From PGZG01 sp040235405 (GTDB taxonomy: Bacteria; Pseudomonadota; Gammaproteobacteria; Pseudomonadales; Alcanivoracaceae): DNA of 15,115 nt. Position numbers and translations under genes: made by a program. How positions within the stretch are numbered: the first letter of the stretch is position 1; each line of letters opens with the position of its first letter. The notes beneath the pieces were generated by a model that was not told where the DNA came from, searched no databases, and saw only the letters and a list, made by a program, of their open reading frames with translations. The stretch is from positions 1-15,115 of the forward strand of contig JBECKT010000069.1 in assembly GCA_040235405.1 (NCBI GenBank). Reading direction: 5' to 3'. Below are positions 1 to 6,234 of the stretch, in pieces.

Positions 1-117
1 GCCCTGCACACGCGGCTGCGTCATGCCGGCGCCATGGTCGTTGAAGCAACCCCGGAACAGTTGCCGGCAAGGCTGAATCAGGTTTACCTGGCACTAAAGC
101 GCAGCGGCAGAGTGTAG
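1..117 (+). CDS. 3' end of a probable DUF58-domain protein (partial)
   Basis: Frame 1 is open from the window edge to a TAG at 115-117 and gives 38 residues, so only the C-terminus is present. It contains AGAMVVEATPEQL followed by LNQVYLALKRSGRV. This resembles the usual end of DUF58 proteins: a beta strand after a Gly, an 'a/p-P-e-x-L' turn, then a helix ending in YLxLKxxGrl. DUF58 proteins are often encoded beside MoxR ATPases and VWA proteins, and such a pair lies about 3 kb downstream here, though on the other strand. The family call rests on a short tail and is an inference. The reading frame itself is well supported because it ends 17 bp before the convergent NnrU gene with no overlap. 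Confidence 0.5.
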   Translation, partial: ALHTRLRHAGAMVVEATPEQLPARLNQVYLALKRSGRV

Positions 118-134
118 TTTTTTCAACACGCCCA

Positions 135-713
135 TCAGCCGAACGGACCGACACCGATCAGCAGCCGATGCAGATGGAAGGCAAACAGGCCCCAAAGCAC
201 CACACCCGCCACTACAGCAGTGATATCGCGGACTACCCCCGCAACCGGATACTGCTTGCCAGCTGCGCGGTCGCGGCGCCGGAAAACAATGAACCCGGCC
301 ACCGCCCAGATCAGGAAGGAGCCGAACAGGATCAGATCAGCCAGGGTGCCGTTGGCAGCCAGATGCGCCAGCGCCCAGATCTTGGTGGCCAGCAGCATCG
401 GATGGCCGATCCGCGCCTTGATCCGGGTGCCCGGCAGATAGGTTGCGACCAGCAGGATCATCGCCGGCAACATCAGCAGCGACGCCAGATGGCGGGTCCA
501 GACCGGGCTCTGCCAGAGCCAGACCGGCTCACTGCGGGCCTCTCCATAGCCCCATACCAGCACCACGAAACCGACCAGTGAGATCAGCGCAAACACACCC
601 TTCCAGCCGATCAGGCCAAGCCGATCAACCATGCGGGTACGCAACGCCGGCGCCAGCATGTTCAGCGAATGGATACCAAGAAACAGAAACAGGCCTGCAA
701 TCAGTGCGGTCAT
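135..713 (-). CDS. NnrU family integral membrane protein
   Basis: A 192-residue, very hydrophobic protein with about five to six membrane segments. The N-terminal helix (MTALIAGLFLFLGIHS) carries the conserved His of the family, followed by RTRMVDRLGLIGWKGVFALIS, WTRHLASLLMLPAMILLVATY, a GHPMLLATKIWALAHLAANG block and a C-terminal HLHRLLIGV. The Gly-His-Pro with the Lys-x-x-Ala-x-x-His loop is typical of NnrU/isorenieratene-synthase-like membrane proteins. NnrU was named from nitric oxide/nitrite reduction clusters, but many homologues, probably including this one, lie away from denitrification genes, so the function is open. I chose the ATG at 713 because GAGG lies five bases upstream and the first membrane helix then begins at once. 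An upstream in-frame ATG at 755 would add 14 polar residues and has no clear ribosome site. The gene is divergent from the M50 protease gene. Confidence 0.8.
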   Translation of the reverse strand: MTALIAGLFLFLGIHSLNMLAPALRTRMVDRLGLIGWKGVFALISLVGFVVLVWGYGEARSEPVWLWQSPVWTRHLASLLMLPAMILLVATYLPGTRIKARIGHPMLLATKIWALAHLAANGTLADLILFGSFLIWAVAGFIVFRRRDRAAGKQYPVAGVVRDITAVVAGVVLWGLFAFHLHRLLIGVGPFG

Positions 714-718
714 CGTCG

Positions 719-722
719 CCTC
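719..722 (-). promoter_or_regulatory. Shine-Dalgarno site deciding the NnrU start
   Basis: On the minus strand GAGG is followed by CGACG and then the ATG at 713. This five-base spacing favours 713 over the upstream in-frame ATG at 755. Confidence 0.5.
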
Positions 723-810
723 GTCGTTAGGGGGTGCAGAATCAGTACGCGCCATGATGCGGATCAGGATTTGTCAGCGCAACCGGTCTATCCTGTTTGC
801 AGGCTTTAAC

Positions 811-1977
811 ATGACTACGGGGTGTGAATCTGTGAGCAACCAGCAAGACAAACCGGCGATTATGGGCTGGTCATTACGTTTTGCCCGCGTCGCCGGCATT
901 GATATTGCCGTACATGCCACCTTTGCCCTGCTGCTTGGCTGGATCGCACTGACGGTATGGCGCAGCACACACAGCGGCATTGCCGTGCTGCAGGGATTAC
1001 TGTTTGTGCTGACCCTGTTTGCCTGCGTGGTGCTGCATGAACTTGGCCATGCCCTGACCGCACGCCGCTTTGGCATCCGCACCCGCAGCATTACCCTGCT
1101 ACCGATCGGTGGCGTCGCCTCGATGGAGAAAATTCCGGAGGACCCGAAGCAGGAAATGCTGGTGGCCATCGCCGGGCCACTGGTGAACGTCGCGATTGCC
1201 GTGCTGATCTGGCTCTGGCTTGGCTTGAACAACATAGCACCGCCAGATGCCAGCCAGAACGCAATAACCATGCTCGGCTCCCCTGCCGCGTTTCTCTACA
1301 GCCTGCTGTCAATCAACCTGATGCTGGCTATTTTCAACATGTTACCGGCGTTTCCAATGGATGGCGGGCGGGTGCTGCGGGCCGCGCTGGCCACCCGAAT
1401 GGATCACCATCTGGCCACCTTGCGTGCCGCACGAATCGGCCAGAGCATGGCCGTGGTGATGTTCTTTCTCGGCTTCTTCTACAGTCCGATCCTGATGCTG
1501 ATCAGCGTGTTTATCTGGCTTGCCGCCGGCGCCGAATCCGGTGCCGAGCAACTCCGCCACGCCCTGCACCGAGTCAGCACACAGCAGGCCATGATCACCC
1601 GTTTTGACACTCTGGATAGCGGTGACACATTGCAGCGGGCACTGGATCTGACCATGCATACAGATCAAAAGCACTTTCCGGTTCAGGACGATAACGGCAC
1701 ATTGAAACTGCTCAGCCAACGCGACATGCTGACAGCCCTGCGCGAGCACGGAGAGCAGATACGAATCAGCAGCCTGCCACTACCGACACTGGAATGCTGC
1801 GACCTGCGCCAGCCGATGCAGCAGGTGCTTGACCGGATGCAGCAGCAAACCACGCCGGTGATCGGTGTGCGCGAACTGGGCAAACTGGTTGGCCTGATCC
1901 ATATGGAAAACATCATGGAGCTGCTGCGTATTGCCGAGGCACGGACAGCACATACAAAGCAGCCGCCCGCCACATGA
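811..1977 (+). CDS. Site-2-protease-like M50 metalloprotease with C-terminal CBS domains
   Basis: A 388-residue membrane protease of the M50/SpoIVFB type. Residues about 35-75 form the first membrane helices. The zinc site HELGH is at residues 76-80 within VVLHELGHALTARRFGI, and the second conserved motif NMLPAFPMDGGRVLR is at 176-190, with the Asp ligand at 184. LLPIGGVASMEKIPEDP (97-112) is the family's loop. Further helices span about 210-240. Residues 255-380 look like a CBS pair (HFPVQDDNGTLKLLSQRDML; TTPVIGVRELGKLVGLIHMENIMELL), which in relatives senses adenine nucleotides. The family cleaves transmembrane substrates; the substrate here is unknown. The frame is open back to 631, but that part overlaps the NnrU gene. 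I prefer the ATG at 811; a GTG at 832 with GGGGTG seven bases upstream is a real alternative. The last 65 bases overlap the convergent downstream gene. Confidence 0.85.
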   Translation: MTTGCESVSNQQDKPAIMGWSLRFARVAGIDIAVHATFALLLGWIALTVWRSTHSGIAVLQGLLFVLTLFACVVLHELGHALTARRFGIRTRSITLLPIGGVASMEKIPEDPKQEMLVAIAGPLVNVAIAVLIWLWLGLNNIAPPDASQNAITMLGSPAAFLYSLLSINLMLAIFNMLPAFPMDGGRVLRAALATRMDHHLATLRAARIGQSMAVVMFFLGFFYSPILMLISVFIWLAAGAESGAEQLRHALHRVSTQQAMITRFDTLDSGDTLQRALDLTMHTDQKHFPVQDDNGTLKLLSQRDMLTALREHGEQIRISSLPLPTLECCDLRQPMQQVLDRMQQQTTPVIGVRELGKLVGLIHMENIMELLRIAEARTAHTKQPPAT

Positions 1978-3058
1978 AGAACAGCATGGCCAGCGGCAGC
2001 AACAGCGTTTCCAGTGTGTAGATCACCAGCAGTGTTACCAGTCGCTCAATCAGCCCCTCGGACAGGTTCTTGACCCCGGCAAACATGTCCTGAGCCTGAC
2101 CGCCAACGCTTTTCAGCCAGTTGATAAAACCGCTTTCGTCATTCACTTGCTGCACTTCGGCGAGCCGGTCGGTAGTGATATCGACACGGGCCTGGGCCTG
2201 CATGCGCTGTTCTTCCAGCACTGTCGCGGAAACACCACCGACCGCCACCGCCGCCAGCGGAATGGCCAGTTTGATTACTACCAGTGCGGCAATAAAAAAA
2301 CGTGCCGTCAGTGCCAGCGCCGGGATCAGAGCGCGTGGCGCAAACTGCATCAGCAGCAGAGCCACGATCGCCAGAGATCCGAGCACGGTAATGCCGATCA
2401 CCTGGCCGATTTCCATCAGCATCATCTGGATGCCCACCGAGGCCATGGCCAGCACCATCACATCCGAGTAGCGCACCGCCATATCCTGAACCGGTTTGAA
2501 CACCTGCCCCGGCTTCACATAGATCACGCCAATGCCGATCTGGGTTTCGGCAATAAAAGCAACGCCACGATCAATCAAACGGGCCGACGCATAGGACGCG
2601 GCAGCCAGTGCCAGCGAACGCTGCAGAGTCGATTTTGCCTGCGTCTCAAGTGGCGCCATTACCGGATCAATGACACGCTGACCCAGCTGGCCACTGACGC
2701 AAGCGAACAGTGCCAGCAACAGCACGGCACTGAAGGCAAGGCGGCGCGGCAACGGCATTGGCGCAATCGACAACGGCCGATGTTCGGCCGGCGTCGAAGC
2801 GAACCGGTCGCGCAGCTGGCGATAGCGGCTGAGTACCGAAAAAGGCAGTAAAAGCGTCAGCGGGATCAGCCACAGCTCGCCGGCGCCAGCGGCGGGCAAA
2901 CGCTGCAGACCGATCAAGGCCGCCACGGCGATAGCCAGCCCGGCCAGCACCAGATGGCTGCCGGAACCGGACACCACCAGCCACACACAACCGGCAAGAT
3001 AGACAGTGTCCAGCGCCAGCCAGAGCCAGTCTTGCAGGGTACGTGGAATGGTCAGCAT
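1913..3058 (-). CDS. Uncharacterised multi-pass membrane protein
   Basis: I do not recognise this 381-residue protein. By eye it has hydrophobic segments near residues 11-30, 35-51, 61-77, 106-124, 198-216, 219-237, 244-275 and 336-370. Two polar stretches lie between them. Residues 126-195 contain a Gly/Val-rich, conserved-looking block (QIGIGVIYVKPGQVFKPVQD). Residues 278-335 form a hydrophilic amphipathic region rich in Glu, Gln and Arg that could be a coiled coil or a soluble domain. The start at 3058 is supported by GGAAGAG a few bases upstream. The gene lies 91 bp downstream of the CoxE-like VWA gene on the same strand and may be read with moxR-vwa, but the gap is large enough for its own promoter. 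Its 3' end overlaps the M50 protease gene tail to tail. No catalytic motif is visible, so no function is assigned. Confidence 0.75.
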   Translation of the reverse strand: MLTIPRTLQDWLWLALDTVYLAGCVWLVVSGSGSHLVLAGLAIAVAALIGLQRLPAAGAGELWLIPLTLLLPFSVLSRYRQLRDRFASTPAEHRPLSIAPMPLPRRLAFSAVLLLALFACVSGQLGQRVIDPVMAPLETQAKSTLQRSLALAAASYASARLIDRGVAFIAETQIGIGVIYVKPGQVFKPVQDMAVRYSDVMVLAMASVGIQMMLMEIGQVIGITVLGSLAIVALLLMQFAPRALIPALALTARFFIAALVVIKLAIPLAAVAVGGVSATVLEEQRMQAQARVDITTDRLAEVQQVNDESGFINWLKSVGGQAQDMFAGVKNLSEGLIERLVTLLVIYTLETLLLPLAMLFFMWRAAALYVLSVPRQYAAAP

Positions 3059-3079
3059 GGCACTCTTCCGGCTTCGGGA

Positions 3080-3099
3080 TCCGTTTCACAATAAACGGA
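3080..3099. repeat. Short perfect inverted repeat upstream of the membrane protein gene
   Basis: TCCGTTT and AAACGGA are exact complements separated by CACAAT. The repeat lies 21 bases upstream of the start codon at 3058, between the VWA gene and the membrane protein gene. No T-run follows on either strand, so it is not a convincing terminator. It could be an operator or a leader hairpin; function unknown. Confidence 0.4.
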
Positions 3100-3149
3100 C
3101 AACGCCGGCCGGACCAGAGGTGAATCAGCAGGCTGCGCAGTGGTGCAGA

Positions 3150-4328
3150 TTATTTCGACAGGTGCCGCATGGCCTCTTCGAGGCCCTGAATGGTCAGCGG
3201 ATACATCTTCTTGTTCACCAGCTGGCGAATCCAGGTGTTGGTGGTGGTCATGTCCCAGCTGCGCTTGGGTTCCGGGTTCAGCCAGACCACCTTGTTCCAG
3301 GTGTCCATCACCCGTTGCATCCAGACCGCACCCGGCTCTTCGTTCCAGTGCTCGACACTGCCGCCGACGGAATTGACCTCGTAGGGGCTCATGGCGGCGT
3401 CACCGATAAAGATCACCTTGTAGTCATTGCCGTACTTGTGCAGCACATCCCACATCGACACCTTCTCGTCCCAGCGGCGACGGTTGTCTTTCCAGACGTA
3501 CTCGTAGATGAAGTTATGGAAGTAGAAATACTCCATATGCTTGAACTCGGTCCGGACCGCCGAGAACAATTCCTCACAGATCTTGATGTACGGGTCCATG
3601 GAGCCGCCGATATCAAAAAACAGCAGGATCTTGACCCGGTTCTCCTGCTCCGGGCGCAGGCGAATATCCAGCAGCCCGGCATTCTTTGCCGTCGACTTGA
3701 TGGTGTCATCCAGGTCCAGCTCTTCGGCCCTGCCAGTGCGGGCAAACTTGCGCAGCCGTCGCAGCGCCAGCTTGATATTGCGGGTGCCCAGCTCAACCGA
3801 GTCATCCAGATTGCGATACTCGCGCTTTTCCCAGACCTTGACCGCCTTTTTGTTACGCGATGGGCCGGTCACGCGAATGCCTTCCGGGTTTTCACCATAA
3901 CCCCCGAACGGGCTGGTACCACCAGTGCCGATCATCTTGTTGCCACCCTGATGACGCTTGTGCTGCTCCTCAAGACGCTTGCGGAACTCATCGAGAATTT
4001 TTTCCAGACTGCCCAGCCCCTGCAGTTTGGCGAACTCCTCCGGGCTGAGATTTTTCTCCAGTTCCTTGCGCAACCACTCTTCCGGAATGGCCTTTTTGAA
4101 CCAGTCCGGATCAATCGCGTCGAGGCCGTTGAAGTAGCTGTCAAAAGCGAGGTCAAAACGGTCGTAGTGTTTTTCGTCCTTAACCAGAATGGCACGGGAC
4201 AGATGATAGAAATCTTCCATATCCGCAAAGGCGAGATGCGCCGCCAGCCCCTCATGCAGGTCAAGCAACTCCCGCAGGGTGACTGGCACCTTGTGCTCAC
4301 GCAATGTCTCGAAAAAACGGATCAGCAT
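3150..4328 (-). CDS. CoxE-like VWA-domain protein, MoxR partner
   Basis: A 392-residue soluble protein. The N-terminus (MLIRFFETLREHKVPVTLRELLDL) is typical of the CoxE/DUF5934-like VWA proteins encoded next to MoxR ATPases. Residues 1-125 are helical, 126-165 are a Gly-rich linker (GGNKMIGTGGTSPFGGYGEN), and about 230-390 form the VWA fold. The metal-ion site is DIGGS at 239-243, so the usual DxSxS has Gly at its first Ser; a second Asp sits in FIGDAAMSPYE (310). Such proteins are thought to act as adaptors or substrates of the MoxR chaperone in assembling or metal-loading other complexes; the client here is unknown. The gene starts four bases after the moxR stop, so the two are almost certainly co-transcribed. 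The start is fixed by the family-typical N-terminus, although the GAGG upstream is only two bases away. Confidence 0.88.
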   Translation of the reverse strand: MLIRFFETLREHKVPVTLRELLDLHEGLAAHLAFADMEDFYHLSRAILVKDEKHYDRFDLAFDSYFNGLDAIDPDWFKKAIPEEWLRKELEKNLSPEEFAKLQGLGSLEKILDEFRKRLEEQHKRHQGGNKMIGTGGTSPFGGYGENPEGIRVTGPSRNKKAVKVWEKREYRNLDDSVELGTRNIKLALRRLRKFARTGRAEELDLDDTIKSTAKNAGLLDIRLRPEQENRVKILLFFDIGGSMDPYIKICEELFSAVRTEFKHMEYFYFHNFIYEYVWKDNRRRWDEKVSMWDVLHKYGNDYKVIFIGDAAMSPYEVNSVGGSVEHWNEEPGAVWMQRVMDTWNKVVWLNPEPKRSWDMTTTNTWIRQLVNKKMYPLTIQGLEEAMRHLSK

Positions 4329-4332
4329 GGCC

Positions 4333-5175
4333 TCAGCTCTCGCGACGGCTCATAAAGGCAAGCCGTTCCAGCAACTGGACGTCCTGCTCGTTTTTCAGCA
4401 ATGCACCATACAGCGGCGGAATCGCCTTGCGGGTATCGCGGTTACGCAGCACGTCCTCCGGAATATCATCGGACAGCAGCAGTTTCAGCCAGTCGATCAG
4501 CTCGCTGGTGGACGGCTTTTTCTTCAGGCCCGGCACCTTGCGCAGATCAAAAAAGATCTCCATCGCTTCCTTGACCATACTGCGCTTGATATCCGGATAG
4601 TGGACATCAACGATCTTCATCATGGTTTCGGCGTCAGGGAAATTGATGTAGTGGAAGAAGCAGCGCCGCAGAAACGCATCCGGCAGCTCCTTCTCGTTAT
4701 TCGAAGTAATGACGATAATCGGCCGCTTCTCGGCCTTGACCACCTGCTGGGTCTCGTAGACATAGAACTCCATACGGTCGAGTTCAAGCAGCAGGTCATT
4801 GGGAAACTCAATGTCGGCCTTGTCGATCTCGTCGATCAGCAGTACCACCTGGGCATCGCTTTCAAACGCCTCCCAGAGCTTGCCCTTCTTGATGTAGTTG
4901 GCGACATCTTCCACGCCCTCAGAACCGAGCTGCGAATCACGCAGACGCGATACCGCATCGTACTCGTACAGTCCCTGCTGGGCCTTGGTGGTGGATTTGA
5001 TATGCCAGGTAATCAGCCGCAAGTTCAGCGACTCGGCAATCTGCTCGGCCAGCAGGGTCTTGCCGGTGCCCGGCTCGCCCTTGATCAGCAACGGCCGCTT
5101 CAAGGCAATCGAGGCGTTCACCGCCATCTTCAGATCGTCGGTGGCAACGTATTTATCGGTACCCTGAAACTGCAT
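4333..5175 (-). CDS. MoxR family AAA+ ATPase
   Basis: A 280-residue AAA+ ATPase. Walker A is GEPGTGKT at 33-40. Walker B is VVLLIDEIDKAD, with the acidic pair at 115-116. Sensor 1 lies in ITSNN at 156-160, the arginine finger is in LRRC at 169-172, and a small helical lid follows from about 185. The sequence closely fits the short MoxR class paired with CoxE-like VWA proteins (PA2707-like, from memory of the family). These ATPases act as chaperones in assembly or cofactor insertion of protein complexes. The ATG at 5175 has GGAG five bases upstream, so the start is firm. It is the first gene of an operon with the VWA gene. The promoter must lie in the 342-bp region before rsmE, but I could not pick out a convincing -35/-10 pair. 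Nothing is missing or truncated. Confidence 0.93.
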   Translation of the reverse strand: MQFQGTDKYVATDDLKMAVNASIALKRPLLIKGEPGTGKTLLAEQIAESLNLRLITWHIKSTTKAQQGLYEYDAVSRLRDSQLGSEGVEDVANYIKKGKLWEAFESDAQVVLLIDEIDKADIEFPNDLLLELDRMEFYVYETQQVVKAEKRPIIVITSNNEKELPDAFLRRCFFHYINFPDAETMMKIVDVHYPDIKRSMVKEAMEIFFDLRKVPGLKKKPSTSELIDWLKLLLSDDIPEDVLRNRDTRKAIPPLYGALLKNEQDVQLLERLAFMSRRES

Positions 5176-5269
5176 GATGTTCTCCGATTATCACAATCAA
5201 TCAAGTTGGCGGCTGACACTGAGCAAGACAGCGTTGTCAGGTGGCCAGGGAAGCTCTGAATACCCCGCA

Positions 5270-5325
5270 GGAGCGGTCGATCGACCGCGATCCGCCCGGA
5301 AAAATCGCGGCCGATCGGCCGCTCC
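5270..5325. repeat. REP/BIME-like inverted pair (diverged copy)
   Basis: Two 22-bp arms (5270-5291 and 5304-5325) face each other across a 12-base loop. Each arm contains a perfect 16-bp palindrome: GCGGTCGATCGACCGC in the left arm and GCGGCCGATCGGCCGC in the right arm. The arms match as inverted repeats at 20 of 22 positions. The two differences are a T and an A placed symmetrically in the left palindrome, so that palindrome stays perfect. The right-arm module is identical to the one in the 51-bp repeats on either side of leuB, which marks a dispersed repeat family like the REP elements mobilised by RAYT transposases. No RAYT gene is in the window. Confidence 0.75.
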
Positions 5326-5358
5326 GACGCCAGATATGGCAGTTTTGCAGAAGCTCCG

Positions 5359-5403
5359 TAGCTGATGCACCAGGCGATTAACGGGGAGCGACTGCATCAG
5401 CTA
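5359..5403. repeat. 11-bp perfect inverted repeat with 23-base spacer
   Basis: TAGCTGATGCA at 5359-5369 is exactly complementary to TGCATCAGCTA at 5393-5403. It lies between the moxR and rsmE starts. No T-run follows on either strand, so a terminator is unlikely. It may be a two-site operator, a leader hairpin or a relic of another repeat family. Confidence 0.55.
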
Positions 5404-5501
5404 ACCACCCGGCAACGCCACCACTGAACCTGCCGCCACTTTATCAAGGCCCACTCTGATGGCAAGGTGAAAAGGGCCGCGGGACTGAGCGGTCCGGTCA
5501 A

Positions 5502-5510
5502 TGGCATAAT
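5502..5510 (+). promoter_or_regulatory. Extended -10 promoter for a probable leaderless rsmE mRNA
   Basis: TGGCATAAT fits the extended -10 consensus TGnTATAAT at all but one hexamer base. It ends seven bases before the rsmE ATG at 5518, which would put the transcription start on the A of the start codon. No ribosome-binding sequence precedes that ATG, and no good -35 is visible, as expected for extended -10 promoters. Inference from spacing only. Confidence 0.4.
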
Positions 5511-5517
5511 CCGCGCC

Positions 5518-6234
5518 ATGAATCTGCTGCTGCTACACCCGGATGACCACCTTGACGATGATCGCTGGTCCATAGCCGACCGGCGTGCCCGGCATATTCG
5601 TGACGTCCTTGGCTTGACCACAGGCGCCAGATTGCGCGCCGGGCTACTCAACGATGGCATCGGCGAGGCAACCCTGCTCGGCGACGATGGCCAAAGCATC
5701 ACCCTGTCCTTCCGCCCGACGCTGGCACCACCCCCATCCCTGCCGCTGACCCTGATCCTGGCCCTGCCACGGCCGAAGATGCTCAAGCGCATCCTGATGG
5801 ATGCCTCAAGCCTCGGCATCAAGCGCATTGTCCTGTTGAACAGCTGGAAGGTGGAAAAGAGCTACTGGCACACCCCGGAGCTGCACGCCGCGCTGCTGCG
5901 GGAAAAACTGATTCTCGGCCTTGAGCAAAGCGGCGACACACAACTGCCTGAGCTGCTGCTGCGCGATCGTTTCAAACCCTTTGTCGAAGATGAACTGTCG
6001 GCCCTGACAGGCGGCAGCCTTGCCCTGCTCGCCCATCCCGGCACGCACCCGTCGATGCCGGTAAATCTGCAGCAAGCAGTAACACTGGCGATCGGCCCCG
6101 AAGGCGGCTGGACCGACTACGAAGCCGGGCAGCTGATCGCCGCCGGCTTTCAATGCCATGCCTTCGGCCAGCGTATCCTGCGGGTGGAAACGGCGCTGCC
6201 AGCTCTGGTGGGCCGGATCATGGCGCTGCCCTGA
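5518..6234 (+). CDS. rsmE: 16S rRNA (uracil-1498-N3)-methyltransferase RsmE
   Basis: RsmE uses S-adenosylmethionine to methylate N3 of U1498 in helix 44 of 16S rRNA in the assembled small subunit. The 238 residues start with a PUA-like RNA-binding domain (about 1-70), followed by a SPOUT/SPOUT-like methyltransferase domain with a trefoil knot. Conserved parts visible are KMLKRILMDASSLGIKRIV (88-106), EQSGDTQLPE (136-145), the cofactor loop IGPEGGWTDYE (192-202) and LRVETA (221-226). The length is normal. The frame is open for 17 more codons upstream, but MNLLLLHPDD is the family-like N-terminus. There is no Shine-Dalgarno at 5518; an extended -10 lies just before it, suggesting a leaderless message. 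Its stop directly abuts the convergent truA stop. Confidence 0.95.
   Translation: MNLLLLHPDDHLDDDRWSIADRRARHIRDVLGLTTGARLRAGLLNDGIGEATLLGDDGQSITLSFRPTLAPPPSLPLTLILALPRPKMLKRILMDASSLGIKRIVLLNSWKVEKSYWHTPELHAALLREKLILGLEQSGDTQLPELLLRDRFKPFVEDELSALTGGSLALLAHPGTHPSMPVNLQQAVTLAIGPEGGWTDYEAGQLIAAGFQCHAFGQRILRVETALPALVGRIMALP

Larger units (their letters stand above)
5176..5517. other. 342-bp divergent intergenic region between moxR and rsmE
   Basis: This region separates the divergent moxR and rsmE genes. It holds a head-to-head pair of REP-like palindromes (5270-5325), an 11-bp perfect inverted repeat with a 23-base spacer (5359-5403), and the probable rsmE promoter at its right end. Short open frames cross it, but they run through the repeats, have no recognisable product and lack a good ribosome site. 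I see no credible gene. Confidence 0.7.

Noticed and set aside
631..810. N-terminal extension of the M50 protease gene
   Set aside because: The extra 60 codons lie over the NnrU gene and encode no family-like sequence; the protease domain begins naturally after 811.
1931..2851. A 306-codon + strand open frame opposite the membrane protein
   Set aside because: Extremely rich in Gln, His and Arg with no domain; it is the mirror of a hydrophobic gene. The minus-strand frame has proper membrane segments and a ribosome site.
3080..3099. Terminator after the VWA gene
   Set aside because: The 7-bp stem is AT-containing with a 6-base loop and no T-run follows on either strand, so I list it only as an inverted repeat.
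3006..4355. A 449-codon open frame on the + strand opposite the VWA gene
   Set aside because: It is entirely antisense to the CoxE-like protein, which has recognisable motifs and a tight operon partner. Its composition is rich in Gln, His and Leu, as expected from reading a GC-rich gene backwards.
3150..5175. MoxR-VWA pair as part of an anti-phage defence system
   Set aside because: Some defence systems use MoxR-VWA modules, but here no nuclease, protease effector or mobile element lies next to the pair, and the surroundings are housekeeping genes.
4279..5259. A 326-codon + strand open frame opposite moxR
   Set aside because: The minus strand encodes a complete MoxR ATPase with Walker A and B. 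The antisense frame has no matching motif.
5197..5397. A 66-codon minus-strand frame in the moxR-rsmE gap
   Set aside because: It runs through the REP palindromes, and its middle is simply the translated repeat, a common source of false small genes.
5397..5828. A 143-codon minus-strand frame opposite the start of rsmE
   Set aside because: It overlaps the clear RsmE N-terminus and is Arg/Ser-rich without a recognisable domain or ribosome site.
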